Assembly (NCBI GenBank): GCA_900540375.1
Contig: UQFS01000001.1
Coordinates: 124,001-188,000 of the forward strand
Reading direction: 5' to 3'
From: an uncultured Prevotella sp.
Lineage (GTDB): Bacteria > Bacteroidota > Bacteroidia > Bacteroidales > Bacteroidaceae
Length of the DNA stretch: 64,000 nt
Of this stretch, positions 36,391 to 46,352 are shown one piece after another (position 1 is the stretch's first letter; each line of letters starts with the position of its first letter). A model generated the notes under the pieces. That model ran no database searches. It worked only from the letters and a program-made list of their open reading frames with translations, and had not been told where the DNA came from. The position numbers were made by a program, and so were the translations under genes.

Positions 36391-37749
36391 ATGAAAAACA
36401 TTGCATTAGACACAACGAAGGCTGTACAGTTCCTCAAGGCTGGTACAGTGGAGGCTTACGAGCCGAAGGTGAAGGCCGCTCAGGAGGCCTTGGAGAATGG
36501 AACATGCGAGGGAAACGACTTTCTCGGTTGGTTGCATCTGCCCTCTGAGATCACAGAGGACTTCCTCAACGAGATTCAGGTTTGCGCCAACACACTGCGC
36601 GAGAAGTGCGAGGTTGTCGTCGTTGCTGGTATCGGCGGCAGCTATCTGGGTGCACGTGCCGTTATCGAAGCCCTTGGCAACTCCTTTGCATGGCTCGTCG
36701 GTGACAAGAAGAACCCCACCATCATGTTCGCCGGTAACAACATTGGTGAGGACTACCTTGCTGAGCTCACCGACTACTTGAAGGGTAAGAAGTTCGGCGT
36801 CATCAACATTTCCAAGTCTGGTACCACCACCGAGACTGCTCTGACTTTCCGTCTGCTCAAGAAACAATGCGAGGCTCAGCGTGGTAAGGCTGAGGCTAAG
36901 GACGTCATCGTGGCTGTCACCGACGCACACAAGGGTGCTGCCCGTGCCGCTGCTGACAAGGAAGGCTATAAGACATTTGTCATTCCTGACAATGTCGGTG
37001 GTCGCTTCTCTGTGCTCACTCCGGTAGGTCTGCTGCCGATCGCTGTGGCTGGCTTCGATGTCAAGGCTCTCGTCAAGGGCGCACAGGACATGGAGAAGGC
37101 TTGCGGCAAGGACGTTCCTTTCGCAGAGAACCCCGCCGCACAGTATGCCGCAACCCGTCAGGGACTGTATACTCAGGCTGGCAAGAAGATCGAGATCGTC
37201 TGCAACTTCCAGCCGAAGCTCCACTACTTTGCTGAGTGGTGGAAGCAACTCTACGGTGAGAGCGAGGGTAAGGATGGCAAGGGTATCTTCCCTGCAGCTT
37301 GCGACTTCACTACCGACCTGCACTCTATGGGTCAGTGGATCCAGCAGGGCGAGCGTACCATCTTCGAGACGGTGATCTCGGTTGAAACTCCTAACGAGAA
37401 GCTGCTCTTCCCGCACGACGAAGAGAATCTCGACGGACTGAACTTCCTTGAGGGCAAGCGTGTCGATGAGGTGAACAAGATGGCTGAGCTCGGTACCCGT
37501 CTGGCTCATGTCGACGGTGGCGTGCCAAACATGCGTGTCAGCGTGCCGCAACTCAATGAGTACTACATCGGCCAGCTCATCTACTTCTTCGAAAAGGCTT
37601 GCGGCATCAGCGGTCTGTTGGAGGGTGTCAACCCGTTCAACCAGCCTGGTGTGGAAGCTTACAAGAAGAATATGTTCGCTCTGCTCAACAAGCCCGGCTA
37701 TGAGGCTGAGAGCAAGGCCATCCAGGAGCGTTTGGCTCAGGAGAAGTAA
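36391..37749 (+). CDS. pgi: Glucose-6-phosphate isomerase
   Basis: Interconverts glucose 6-phosphate and fructose 6-phosphate. 452 residues, the short bacterial form. Landmarks: [31 protein letters not shown] (sugar-phosphate site) and the SIS-fold second domain with [15 protein letters not shown]. Own promoter; the HAD gene follows after 80 bases. Confidence 0.97.
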   Translation: MKNIALDTTKAVQFLKAGTVEAYEPKVKAAQEALENGTCEGNDFLGWLHLPSEITEDFLNEIQVCANTLREKCEVVVVAGIGGSYLGARAVIEALGNSFAWLVGDKKNPTIMFAGNNIGEDYLAELTDYLKGKKFGVINISKSGTTTETALTFRLLKKQCEAQRGKAEAKDVIVAVTDAHKGAARAAADKEGYKTFVIPDNVGGRFSVLTPVGLLPIAVAGFDVKALVKGAQDMEKACGKDVPFAENPAAQYAATRQGLYTQAGKKIEIVCNFQPKLHYFAEWWKQLYGESEGKDGKGIFPAACDFTTDLHSMGQWIQQGERTIFETVISVETPNEKLLFPHDEENLDGLNFLEGKRVDEVNKMAELGTRLAHVDGGVPNMRVSVPQLNEYYIGQLIYFFEKACGISGLLEGVNPFNQPGVEAYKKNMFALLNKPGYEAESKAIQERLAQEK

Positions 37750-37829
37750 TAAGACCGGACCCTCTTTCCCTTGGCCCCCTCTCCCTGAGGATGGAGAAGG
37801 GGATGGCAATACCCTTATAATCATAATCG

Positions 37830-38588
37830 ATGCAAGATATAAGAAAAGCAATCGAGAAGTACTTATCCAAGATGCAGGAGAGTCATCCCGGGCTGAAAGC
37901 TTGGGAGGGCTTTCGCTGTGTCTTGTTCGATATGGACGGTGTCCTTTACGACTCCATGCCCCATCACGCTATAGCCTGGCAACAGTCGATGGCTGAGTTT
38001 GGCATCACGATGACAGTAGCTGACGCCTACGCCACAGAAGGCGCACGCGGTATTGATACCATTCGCCACTTCTTCTTCCTGCAAAAGCACGAGGAGATCA
38101 CGCTGGAACAGGCGCAGAAGATGTACGACGAGAAGACGCGTATCTTCCATGAGATGGGCGAGGCGCCTATCTTCCCAGGTGTGAAGCCTCTCATGAAGGC
38201 TATCCAGACGTCGGGGATGAGCGTCAACGTAGTGACGGGTAGTGGACAGCGTCCGCTCATTGACAAGTTGTTGACGGACTTCAGCGACTATCTCGTCCGC
38301 GAGCACATTACCTCGGCTTACGATGTGAATCGTGGGAAGCCCTATCCTGATCCTTATCTTCAAGGTATGCGCAAGGCAGGATATGCCGACCCGCGTCAAG
38401 CCATTGTCGTGGAGAACGCGCCCCTTGGCGTGCGTGCCGGCAAGGCTGCGGAGATGTTTACCGTGGCTATCAACAGCGGTTCTCTGCCCGACAAGGCACT
38501 GACAGACGAGGGCGCTGATGTGCTCTATCCGTCGATAGAGACGTTTCTGGCCGACTGGCCGGAAGTGGTGAAGGCTGCCGGAAAGTAA
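37830..38588 (+). CDS. HAD-superfamily phosphatase, beta-phosphoglucomutase-like
   Basis: 252 residues. Motif I LFDMDGVLYDS with the Asp nucleophile, cap domain, motif II NVVTGSGQ, motif III lysine in RGKPYPDP, and motif IV VVENAPLGVRAGKAA. Subfamily IA with a helical cap. It probably removes phosphate from a small sugar phosphate or isomerises one; being next to pgi fits but does not prove it. An N-terminal extension of about 30 residues precedes motif I. Confidence 0.88.
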   Translation: MQDIRKAIEKYLSKMQESHPGLKAWEGFRCVLFDMDGVLYDSMPHHAIAWQQSMAEFGITMTVADAYATEGARGIDTIRHFFFLQKHEEITLEQAQKMYDEKTRIFHEMGEAPIFPGVKPLMKAIQTSGMSVNVVTGSGQRPLIDKLLTDFSDYLVREHITSAYDVNRGKPYPDPYLQGMRKAGYADPRQAIVVENAPLGVRAGKAAEMFTVAINSGSLPDKALTDEGADVLYPSIETFLADWPEVVKAAGK

Positions 38589-38624
38589 CTTGTTGCTTAT
38601 ATATAATAAATAAGGAGTCCGATT

Positions 38625-39233
38625 ATGAAGCAGATGCTCTTATACCTATTATTATTTGTTTCTTTAGGCCTTTCTGCCCAAGAGACGAAAACCGGGCAGG
38701 TAGTTCTGCAAAGCGGGACAGCACAACCTCAGTTGCGTAAGTTCGTCGTTGCTGACATGGAGACGCATGTACCTGTGCGTGGTGTCATCGTCAGCACGAA
38801 GTCGGGCTATCGCGATACCACCAACTACCGGGGCATCTGCTATATTCCCACGAAGTTTGACACGCTCTCGGTCAGCCATGGGAAATATCTCACAGAGCGG
38901 CTGACGGCAAAAGAGATTAAGGATACCACTTATCTCATTCCTACTAGCCATCAGATTAGTGAGGTGACCGTATGGGGCGATGGTACGCCGTCGGTGTCTA
39001 AGGGTCTGACAGAACAAGTTCGCCAGATCTTTAGAGACAATACGCGTGGTGGTATAGCTTTTGACTTTGCTAAGATGCTCGACAAGCGTTATCGTCGCGA
39101 CATGAAGCATCTGCGGAAGACGCGTGAGATCTTCAAGGAACTGGACAAGGACGACGAGGATCCTATCGTGAGAGCCTATAAAGAGGCAATGGAGGAGAAA
39201 AAACGGGCGGCGGAGAAGGAGAGCAATAAATAA
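38625..39233 (+). CDS. Secreted protein with carboxypeptidase-regulatory-like domain
   Basis: 202 residues. Signal peptide at the N-terminus (LLYLLLFVSLGLSAQ). The next 90 residues look like a CarboxypepD-regulatory/peptidase-associated Ig-type fold (KFVVADMETHVPVRGVIVST through GICYIPTKFDTLSV), as found at the start of TonB-dependent receptors but standing alone here. The C-terminal third is charged and helical and ends in a Lys/Glu-rich tail. Role unknown; periplasmic location inferred. Confidence 0.75.
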   Translation: MKQMLLYLLLFVSLGLSAQETKTGQVVLQSGTAQPQLRKFVVADMETHVPVRGVIVSTKSGYRDTTNYRGICYIPTKFDTLSVSHGKYLTERLTAKEIKDTTYLIPTSHQISEVTVWGDGTPSVSKGLTEQVRQIFRDNTRGGIAFDFAKMLDKRYRRDMKHLRKTREIFKELDKDDEDPIVRAYKEAMEEKKRAAEKESNK

Positions 39234-39246
39234 AGGCTTGTCGCTC

Positions 39247-39738
39247 TTATCCCAGCAAATCCTTTGTCCAAAACGACATGGGAGGTTCTAAGTCCTTGAA
39301 CCCCGCTTTGGCATAAAGATGGCGAGCCGGTTGGTTATCAGCTCTGACTTCGAGCGTGATCTTGCAACAGTGGTGTTGACGGGCCCAATCTGTCAACTTT
39401 TGGATGAGCAGAAAACCTAAACCCTTGTTGCGGTATTCAGCATCAACAAAGATGTCGTGGATGTAGAGATATGGCATCGCATGGAAAGTAGAGAAGACTT
39501 CGTAGCACGTCGACATTCCCACATACTTACTCCCGCGACGAAGGAGGAAGCAGTGTACGTCGGGATGTTGAGTCATGTATGTTGCCAGTCGCTGTTGTTC
39601 ATCGCTGTTGAGCCCGCGCTCCATTCCTCCCATTGGGTGTATCATATACTGTCCGAGCAGCGTGAAATACTTTTCACGTTGCTCGGTGTGATGAAAGTCA
39701 CATTCGACCAACTCTGTTTCTTGTTTGCTTTCAGCCAT
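39247..39738 (-). CDS. GNAT-family N-acetyltransferase
   Basis: 163 residues. The acetyl-CoA binding motif A is YIHDIFVDAEYRNKGLGFLL, followed by KITLEVRADNQPARHLYAKAGF. The substrate cannot be predicted. It is 24 bases after aroB and may be co-transcribed with it. Confidence 0.88.
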   Translation of the reverse strand: MAESKQETELVECDFHHTEQREKYFTLLGQYMIHPMGGMERGLNSDEQQRLATYMTQHPDVHCFLLRRGSKYVGMSTCYEVFSTFHAMPYLYIHDIFVDAEYRNKGLGFLLIQKLTDWARQHHCCKITLEVRADNQPARHLYAKAGFKDLEPPMSFWTKDLLG

Positions 39739-39762
39739 ATCCTTTAATTGCTTTTTAAACTG

Positions 39763-40824
39763 TTACCCTTCCCGGAAGAAGTCGAGCGCTTCCTTGATGA
39801 GTTCGTCGGAGGCTGTCTGATTGATGTGGATGTCGCCTATGCCGCCCAAGAGCGTGAAGTTGATCGTGGTGCCCGTATTCTTCTTGTCGTGGTGCATGAG
39901 TTCGATGAGCTGGTCGTAGTCCTCACAACTAAAGTCAAACGAGCCATAGTTCTCGCGGATGAACTGCACGGTCTGCCGCATCTTGTCTGTCGGGAAGTTG
40001 GTAAGCACTGACGAGAGATAGAGTTCACAGATGAGGCCGAAGGCTACCGCATAGCCGTGGAGTAGGGGCTCCTTGCCGGGCGTGTCGAGCGAGAATGCCT
40101 CAAAGGCGTGGCCGAAGGTGTGGCCGAGGTTCAGCGCCTTGCGGATGTCCTTCTCGTGGGGATCTTTCTTCACGATGCGCTTCTTGACGTTCACGGAGTA
40201 AGCCAGCATGGTTTGCAACTGCTTCAGATCGGGGTGGTCCAAGTCGAAGTTGAGCAACTCTGCCCAGTGCTTCTCGTCGGAGATGAGACCGTGCTTGAGC
40301 ATCTCGGCATAGCCCGAACGGATATTTTTATCATCAAGCGTACGCAGGAACTCTGTGTCGAGGATGACGAAGCGCGCGTTGTTGAACACACCGATCTCGT
40401 TTTTCAGTCCGTTGAAGTTGATACCCGTCTTGCCGCCTACCGAGGCGTCTACCATTGCGAGCAGTGTTGTCGGAATGTTGATGAAGTCAATGCCACGTTT
40501 GAAGGTAGAGGCCGCGAAACCGCCTAAGTCCGTCACCATGCCTCCACCGAGGTTGATGAGCAGTGAGTGACGTGTGGCTCCATGGTCACCGAGTTCCTTC
40601 CAAACGTGCGACAGCGAGGTGAGATCCTTATAGCTGTCCGTCGACTGGATGGTGATGACGTAGGCGTTGCGCAGGCCAAACTGCTTGGCAAGCACTGGCC
40701 AGCATTTCTCGTGGGTGGTCTCGTCGGTAAGAACAAAAATCTTATCGTGCTCACATTCTGAAATAGCAGTGGCTATTTCAGTTTGCAAATGTTTGGAAAT
40801 AATCACTCTCTGCTCCATAATCAT
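39763..40824 (-). CDS. aroB: 3-Dehydroquinate synthase
   Basis: Second step of the shikimate pathway, closing DAHP to 3-dehydroquinate with NAD+ and a divalent metal. 353 residues; landmarks LLINLGGGMVTDLGGFAAS, PTTLLAMVDASVGGKTGIN (phosphate and NAD site) and NLGHTFGHAFE (metal histidines). Chorismate from this pathway feeds the menaquinone genes at 21-28 kb. ATG 40818 is an equally good start. Confidence 0.96.
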   Translation of the reverse strand: MIMEQRVIISKHLQTEIATAISECEHDKIFVLTDETTHEKCWPVLAKQFGLRNAYVITIQSTDSYKDLTSLSHVWKELGDHGATRHSLLINLGGGMVTDLGGFAASTFKRGIDFINIPTTLLAMVDASVGGKTGINFNGLKNEIGVFNNARFVILDTEFLRTLDDKNIRSGYAEMLKHGLISDEKHWAELLNFDLDHPDLKQLQTMLAYSVNVKKRIVKKDPHEKDIRKALNLGHTFGHAFEAFSLDTPGKEPLLHGYAVAFGLICELYLSSVLTNFPTDKMRQTVQFIRENYGSFDFSCEDYDQLIELMHHDKKNTGTTINFTLLGGIGDIHINQTASDELIKEALDFFREG

Positions 40825-40840
40825 ACTTTTTTGTTTACCA

Positions 40841-40848
40841 CAAATATA
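40841..40848 (-). promoter_or_regulatory. TAnnTTTG -7 element for aroB
   Basis: The minus strand reads TATATTTG 17-24 bases upstream of aroB. AT-rich, so moderate confidence only. Confidence 0.5.
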
Positions 40849-40964
40849 GCCAAAAAAGACGGATTATAGAACAGAGAGCTGCTGATATTAAGGTTTCTTA
40901 AATATAGAATCTTTGTTTTTGCGCACACCACCTAAGCAGTGTGCAACTTTTATTGTTGTTTCAT

Positions 40965-42002
40965 TTAGATGAGTGGCATACCGAGTTCCTCGCATTCCTT
41001 TCTCATGTCTTCGGGCCAGATGCTTGCTTGGATCTCGCCGATATGTGCTTTGTGAAGCATGACCATGCACAGACGGCTCTGTCCGATACCGCCACCAATG
41101 CTCAGCGGCAGCTTACCGTCAAGAAGCTGGCGATGGAAATAGAGTTTCTCACGCTCTTCCTTGCCTTCAATTTTCAACTGGCGCAGCAACGCTTCCTTGT
41201 CCACACGGATACCCATCGAGCTGATCTCGAACGAGCGGCCGAGCACAGGATACCAGATGAGGATGTCGCCGTTGAGGCCGGCCTTGCCGTTTTCTGCCAC
41301 CGTCGACCAGTCGTCGTAGTCGGGAGCACGTCCGTCGTGTTTCTTTCCGTCGGAGAGCTTTCCGCCGATACCTTCCACAAACACGGCACCATACTTTTTG
41401 CAGATGGCATCCTCACGCTCGTGGGGAGAGAGGTTGGGGTACATGTTGAGCACGTCCTGACTGTGGATGAAGTGGATCTCGCGCGGCAGGAATGGTTTCA
41501 GTTGTGGATAGCTTTCGCAGGCCAGGAACTCTGTGCGCAGGATGGCGGCATAGATGCGGTGCACCACATTCTCCAGGAAGGCGATGGTACGGTCACCCTT
41601 CTCGATGACAGCCTCCCAGTCCCACTGGTCGACATAGAGCGAGTGAAGGTTGTCCATCTCCTCGTCGGCGCGGATGGCGTTCATGTCGGTGTAGATGCCG
41701 TAGCCCGGTTGTATATTGTATTCTGCCAGTGTGAGTCGTTTCCATTTAGCAAGAGAGTGCACGACTTCGGCCTTCGCCTCTCCCATGTCCTTGATAGGGA
41801 AGGTGACAGGGCGCTCCACGCCGTTGAGGTCGTCGTTGATACCCAGACCCTGCAAGACGAAGAGCGGGGCGGTGACACGACTCAACCTCAGCTCAGTGGC
41901 GAGGTTTTGCTGGAAGAACTCCTTGATCTGTTTGATGCCCTGTTCCGTCTGATGTTTGTCGAGCAGGGCCTTGTAGCCTATTGGCTTGATAAGTTTGCTC
42001 AT
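40965..42002 (-). CDS. asnA: Aspartate--ammonia ligase
   Basis: Makes asparagine from aspartate and ammonia with ATP; fold related to class II aminoacyl-tRNA synthetases. 345 residues, the normal length. Motifs: early LSRVTAPLFV, SLAKWKRLTLAEY, HSLYVDQWDWE and the C-terminal GGGIGQSRLCMVML. Monocistronic, with a promoter at 42083-42090. Confidence 0.96.
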   Translation of the reverse strand: MSKLIKPIGYKALLDKHQTEQGIKQIKEFFQQNLATELRLSRVTAPLFVLQGLGINDDLNGVERPVTFPIKDMGEAKAEVVHSLAKWKRLTLAEYNIQPGYGIYTDMNAIRADEEMDNLHSLYVDQWDWEAVIEKGDRTIAFLENVVHRIYAAILRTEFLACESYPQLKPFLPREIHFIHSQDVLNMYPNLSPHEREDAICKKYGAVFVEGIGGKLSDGKKHDGRAPDYDDWSTVAENGKAGLNGDILIWYPVLGRSFEISSMGIRVDKEALLRQLKIEGKEEREKLYFHRQLLDGKLPLSIGGGIGQSRLCMVMLHKAHIGEIQASIWPEDMRKECEELGMPLI

Positions 42003-42082
42003 TATATGATGATTATGTTAATATTGTCGTATAGTGATATGAATAAGTATCTCCTACAATAGAATTCTCTTCTATTCTGCTG

Positions 42083-42090
42083 CAAAGTTA
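42083..42090 (-). promoter_or_regulatory. TAnnTTTG -7 element for asnA
   Basis: The minus strand reads TAACTTTG, about 80 bases upstream of the asnA ATG. Confidence 0.65.
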
Positions 42091-42197
42091 CGCTATTAAT
42101 TGTAATTATGCAAGTAAAAGTCAAATTAATTTTTCAAATAGTAATTTCCAGGCTATTGGCGCCAGTCAAGTGTCAAGGCATAAGCAGTTTAGCTCGC

Positions 42198-42253
42198 ACA
42201 AAGTGAGTCCCTTGTTTCCCAGTATGAATAATCAGGCGGGCTCTTTGTTTTTT
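42198..42253 (+). terminator. Terminator-like hairpin without an obvious gene before it
   Basis: ACAAA/TTTGT and GAGTCC/GGGCTC pairings enclose a loop of some 26 bases, followed by a run of T on the plus strand. Nothing recognisable is transcribed into it from the left. The rest of 42091-42288 shows no gene. Confidence 0.35.
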
Positions 42254-42288
42254 TAAGGTGAAAATTTGGTGATAGCGAAAATATTGTT

Positions 42289-42296
42289 TACCTTTG
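42289..42296 (+). promoter_or_regulatory. TAnnTTTG -7 element for tRNA-Arg
   Basis: TACCTTTG 22 bases before the tRNA. Confidence 0.75.
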
Positions 42297-42317
42297 CAAA
42301 ACGATAATTAGGAATAT

Positions 42318-42391
42318 GGCCTCGTAGCTCAGTTGAATAGAGCATCAGATTCCGGTTCTGAGTGTCGCGGGTTTGAGTCCCACCGAGGTCA
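42318..42391 (+). tRNA. tRNA-Arg, anticodon CCG
   Basis: Acceptor arms GGCCTCG (42318-42324) and CGAGGTC (42384-42390) pair with one G-T wobble. D arm GCTC/GAGC, anticodon stem TCAGA/TCTGA, loop TTCCGGT with anticodon CCG at 42352-42354 (reads CGG), and T loop TTTGAGT. The T stem has one C-A mismatch. CCA not encoded. Fold drawn by eye. Confidence 0.93.
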
Positions 42392-42400
42392 CATGGTTGT

Positions 42401-42440
42401 GCTCCGTAGTTCCAAGGGACAGCGGAGCGCTTTATTTGTT
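42401..42440 (+). terminator. Probable terminator after tRNA-Arg
   Basis: Arms GCTCCG (42401-42406) and CGGAGC (42423-42428), then a T-rich stretch. Short stem and interrupted T run make it moderate. Confidence 0.5.
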
Positions 42441-42551
42441 TTTTACCCTTCCGAAGACAGTTTTCGTCTGCTTCAATCCTGGTTTCCGCCCTATTTCCGC
42501 CTTTCTGTCTTTAAAAACTGCTAAAGTCTTTGCAATATGACTTTATTTCCT

Positions 42552-42559
42552 TATCTTTG
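42552..42559 (+). promoter_or_regulatory. TAnnTTTG -7 element for pepT
   Basis: TATCTTTG 38 bases before ATG 42598. Confidence 0.7.
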
Positions 42560-42597
42560 CGAAAAGAAACATATGAGAAACCAGTTTTATTTCTAAA

Positions 42598-43821
42598 ATG
42601 AACATAACAGAAAGATTTATCAATTACACAAAGTTCGATACACAGTCGGCCGAGGACTCACAGACCGTACCGAGTACCGCCAAACAACTTATCTTCGCCA
42701 AATATCTTAAGGAGGAACTTGAGAGCGAAGGTCTGGAGGACGTTGAGATGGATGACATGGGTTATATCTACGCCACCCTGCCTTCCAACACGAAGAAGAA
42801 GACACCGACCATTGGCTTCATCTCTCACTATGACACGGCGCTGGACGCAAGTGGCGCAAATATCAAGGCCCGCATCGTGAAAAACTACGATGGAGGCGAC
42901 ATCGAGTTGTCACCGGGCATCGTCTCTTCGCCCAAGAAATTCCCTGAGCTGCTTTTCCACAAAGGTGAGGATCTGATCGTCACCGATGGCACTACACTGC
43001 TCGGCGCCGACGACAAGGCCGGCATCGCAGAGATCGTCCAGGCCATGTGCTACCTGCGCGATCACAAGGAGATCGAGCACGGCAAGATACGTGTCGCCTT
43101 TAATCCTGATGAGGAAATCGGCATGGGTGCCCGCCATTTCGATGTTGAGAAGTTCGGATGTGACTGGGCTTACACCATGGACGGTGGCGATATCGGTGAC
43201 CTGGAGTATGAGAACTTCAATGCCGCATCGGCCAAGGTGACCATCAAGGGATGCAGCGTGCACACAGGATATGCCAAGGGAAAGATGGTCAACGCCAGCC
43301 GTCTGGCTTGTGAGTTCAATGCTCACATTCCCGAAACCGATATTCCCGAGACCACAGAAGGTTATCAGGGCTTCTATCATCTGCTGGGTATTGAGAGCCA
43401 TTGCGAGCAGGCTAAGCTGAGCTATATCATTCGTGATCACGACCGCCGCAAGTTTGAGGACCGCAAGGACTTCATGGAGAACATTGCCAAGGAGATGAAC
43501 GAAAAGTATGGCGACGGCACGGTGAAGGTAGACATCAAGGATCAGTACTACAACATGAAGGAGAAGATCGACCCCAAGATGTATGTGATCGACATCGTCC
43601 TGAAGGCTATGCAGGAAAGCGGCGTCACGCCGAAGGTGGAGCCTATCCGTGGCGGTACCGACGGTGCACAGCTGAGCTTCCGTGGACTGCCCTGTCCCAA
43701 CATCTTTGCCGGTGGCGTGAACTTCCATGGCCCCTACGAGTTTGTCTCTATCCAAGTGATGAACAAAGCCGTGGATGTCATCGTGAAGATTTGCCAAATA
43801 GCCGGTACGTTCAACGACTAA
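42598..43821 (+). CDS. pepT: Peptidase T (tripeptide aminopeptidase, M20B)
   Basis: Cytosolic zinc aminopeptidase removing N-terminal residues from tripeptides. 407 residues. Motifs: [10 protein letters not shown] (metal His and catalytic Asp), [14 protein letters not shown] (bridging Asp), [11 protein letters not shown] (catalytic Glu-Glu), and [13 protein letters not shown] with [11 protein letters not shown] later. Own promoter. The antiporter gene that follows may be read from the same transcript, 140 bases on. Confidence 0.97.
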   Translation: MNITERFINYTKFDTQSAEDSQTVPSTAKQLIFAKYLKEELESEGLEDVEMDDMGYIYATLPSNTKKKTPTIGFISHYDTALDASGANIKARIVKNYDGGDIELSPGIVSSPKKFPELLFHKGEDLIVTDGTTLLGADDKAGIAEIVQAMCYLRDHKEIEHGKIRVAFNPDEEIGMGARHFDVEKFGCDWAYTMDGGDIGDLEYENFNAASAKVTIKGCSVHTGYAKGKMVNASRLACEFNAHIPETDIPETTEGYQGFYHLLGIESHCEQAKLSYIIRDHDRRKFEDRKDFMENIAKEMNEKYGDGTVKVDIKDQYYNMKEKIDPKMYVIDIVLKAMQESGVTPKVEPIRGGTDGAQLSFRGLPCPNIFAGGVNFHGPYEFVSIQVMNKAVDVIVKICQIAGTFND

Positions 43822-43961
43822 TACCCTGTTTTTGAATGGAGAGGCGCAGTGCTTCTCCATTCAAGACCTTGTGTTGTTGGCGCATTTTCTCTGTTTTCTG
43901 TCTTATCTCGTTTTTCTCCTTGTTGTGGGAAAGGCGGGGATCACTCCTATATATATTATCA

Positions 43962-46226
43962 ATGTCTGAACTTCCCAACCTGGTCAAAGACTTGGCACTC
44001 ATTCTTGTAGTTGCCGGAGCCGTCACTTTACTGTTCAAGAAACTCAAGCAGCCGCTTGTGCTGGGCTATATCGTGGCTGGATTCTTAGTGAGTCCGCACA
44101 TGCCCTACACCATGTCGATACTTGACAAACACGATATCCAGACGTGGGCAGATATAGGAGTGCTCTTCCTGTTGTTCTCTTTGGGTCTCGACTTCTCGTT
44201 CAAGAAGATCCTGAGGATGGGCATGGCGCCGGTCATCGCGGCCTTGTCGATCGTCTTCAGCATGATCATCTTAGGCATCAGTGTGGGGCATCTCTTCCAT
44301 TGGGACCATTACGACTGCATCTTCCTTGGCGGTATGCTTGCCATGTCGTCGACGACAATCATCTATAAGGCCTTCGACGATATGGATCTCCGACAGCAGG
44401 GCTTTGCCTCGCTGGTGATGAGTGTGCTCATCCTGGAGGACATCCTTGCTATCGTGATGATGGTAATGTTGTCGGCCATCGCAGGCGGCAGCGACCCCAA
44501 TGGCGGGCAGATGCTCGACTCGGTGTTGAAGATCGGCTTTTTCCTCGTGCTGTGGTTTGTCGTCGGCCTCTTCATCGTTCCCACGTTTCTGCGGCAGACG
44601 CGCCGGCTGATGACCGACGAGACAATGGTCATCGTGGCCTTGGGGCTTTGCTGTCTGATGGCGTGGATCTCCACAGCTGTCGGTTTCAGCTCAGCCTTCG
44701 GAGCCTTTGTCATGGGCAGCATCTTAGCGGAGACGATCGAGGCCGACAAGATCGAAAAGCTGGTGGAACCGGTGAAGAATCTCTTTGGTGCCATCTTCTT
44801 TGTATCAGTCGGTATGCTTGTCGAGCCCAATGTGCTCGTGGCCTATGCCTTGCCTATCGCTGCGCTGGTGGTCACCATTTTGGTGGGTCAGGGCATCTTC
44901 GGCACGTTGGGTTTCATGCTCAGCGGCCAGCCGTTGAAGACAGCCATGCGCTGCGGCTTCTCAATGGCACAGATCGGTGAGTTTGCCTTCATCATCGCCT
45001 CGCTGGGACTCTCACTCGGCGTGATCAGCAACTTTCTCTATCCTGTGGTCGTGGCTGTGTCGGTGATCACCACGTTCCTGACTCCTTACATGATCCGTGC
45101 GGCCGTACCGTGCTATGATGGTCTGGAGCATATCCTACCCAAGCGGTGGATCCGCCGGCTCAACCACTTCGGGCAGGCCCATCAAAACACAGTAGAGGAG
45201 AAGAGCCACTGGAAGCGGCTGCTCACTAAAATGGCAGTCTCTACCCTGGTCTACACCATACTGTGCATGGCCGTGACCGCCGTGATGCTGTCCTTCGCCT
45301 TGCCTTTCTTCCGTCATCTGCTGCCCCACTGGTGGGCCAATGGCGTGTGTGGCCTGCTGTTGTTGCTATTGTTAGCGCCTTTCCTGCGTGCCATCGTGAT
45401 GAATCACAACCATAGCGAGGAGTTCAGAGCCTTGTGGGTACAGAGCCGTCCCAATCGTCTGCCGTTGCTTTTCACTGTCTTGGCACGTATTGTGATTGCC
45501 GCTTCCTTCCTGTTTTATATCTGCAACTATCTGGCTCGCTTCGCCAATGCCATTGTCATTACACTGGCCTTGGTAGTGCTGACGCTGATCGTCTTTTCAC
45601 GCAGAATGAAGAAGCGGTCCATCGCCTTGGAGCGTCTTTTCGTTCAGAACCTTCACAGCCGTGAGATCGAAGCCCAGGTGCAGGGCAAGCGCCGTCCGCT
45701 GTATGGTGATCATCTCTTGGAGCGTGACATCCATGTATCGGACTTTGAGGTGCCTGAAGACAGCGCATGGGCCGGTCAGTCTTTGCGGCAGTTGCAATTC
45801 CGCGCGCGTTATGGCGTACACGTGAGCAGCATCCTGCGTGGCCATCAGCGCATCAACATCCCCGGTGGTGACGACATCATCTTCCCCGGCGACCGTCTGC
45901 AGGTCATCGGCAGTGATGAGCAGCTGCAAACATTCGGCAAGGCGCTGAAAGGAGAACTCGTTCCGGAAGACCCCCACATCGAGGAGCGGGAGATGAAGTT
46001 GCAGAAGATGGTGCTGTCGCGTTCTTGCGCTTTCTTGGGCAAGACGCTCGGCGAGAGTGGCATCAGAGACCGGTACAGCTGCATGGTGGTCGGTGTGGAG
46101 GAAGGTCAGCAAAACCTGACGATGATCAGTCCCTCACGGAAATTTGTTGTCGGGGACATCATCTGGGTAGTAGGAGAACGTCACTCGCTGGAGATGCTGT
46201 CAGCTGCCAATGGCGGAAAGAATTGA
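43962..46226 (+). CDS. CPA2-family cation:proton antiporter with RCK C-terminal domains
   Basis: 754 residues from ATG 43962 (MSELPNLVKD). The first 400 residues have about twelve membrane helices of the Na+/H+ exchanger CPA2 fold (LGYIVAGFLVSPHMP, SSAFGAFVMGSILAETIEADKI). A further hydrophobic block at about 440-580 is unusual; CPA2 proteins often go straight to an RCK domain. The C-terminus has two TrkA-C-like segments (GDDIIFPGDRLQVIGSDEQL and VVGDIIWVVGERHSLEML). Likely K+ or Na+ export; ion unknown. The frame extends upstream to 43836, but that part looks non-coding. Confidence 0.9.
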   Translation: MSELPNLVKDLALILVVAGAVTLLFKKLKQPLVLGYIVAGFLVSPHMPYTMSILDKHDIQTWADIGVLFLLFSLGLDFSFKKILRMGMAPVIAALSIVFSMIILGISVGHLFHWDHYDCIFLGGMLAMSSTTIIYKAFDDMDLRQQGFASLVMSVLILEDILAIVMMVMLSAIAGGSDPNGGQMLDSVLKIGFFLVLWFVVGLFIVPTFLRQTRRLMTDETMVIVALGLCCLMAWISTAVGFSSAFGAFVMGSILAETIEADKIEKLVEPVKNLFGAIFFVSVGMLVEPNVLVAYALPIAALVVTILVGQGIFGTLGFMLSGQPLKTAMRCGFSMAQIGEFAFIIASLGLSLGVISNFLYPVVVAVSVITTFLTPYMIRAAVPCYDGLEHILPKRWIRRLNHFGQAHQNTVEEKSHWKRLLTKMAVSTLVYTILCMAVTAVMLSFALPFFRHLLPHWWANGVCGLLLLLLLAPFLRAIVMNHNHSEEFRALWVQSRPNRLPLLFTVLARIVIAASFLFYICNYLARFANAIVITLALVVLTLIVFSRRMKKRSIALERLFVQNLHSREIEAQVQGKRRPLYGDHLLERDIHVSDFEVPEDSAWAGQSLRQLQFRARYGVHVSSILRGHQRINIPGGDDIIFPGDRLQVIGSDEQLQTFGKALKGELVPEDPHIEEREMKLQKMVLSRSCAFLGKTLGESGIRDRYSCMVVGVEEGQQNLTMISPSRKFVVGDIIWVVGERHSLEMLSAANGGKN

Positions 46227-46246
46227 AGATACAATGCGTCCCGATC

Positions 46247-46301
46247 TGTCTTTTTTTAAATAAGGTTGACTTTAGGTGTCAACCTTATTTAAAAAAAGAC
46301 A
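46247..46301. terminator. Bidirectional terminator between antiporter gene and hslR
   Basis: Perfect 24-bp arms (46247-46270 and 46278-46301) with a 7-base loop TTTAGGT; the outer part is seven T against seven A, so it works on both strands. It closes two convergent units. Confidence 0.9.
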
Positions 46302-46352
46302 TCTCTTATTGAGCGCAGCGTTCTGTTGCATTGGATGAGAGAGGAAAGATAG

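Noticed and set aside
36406..37851. 481-residue frame antisense to pgi
   Set aside because: Shadow of a real gene; Leu/Val/Glu-rich composition is typical of the reverse strand of coding sequence.
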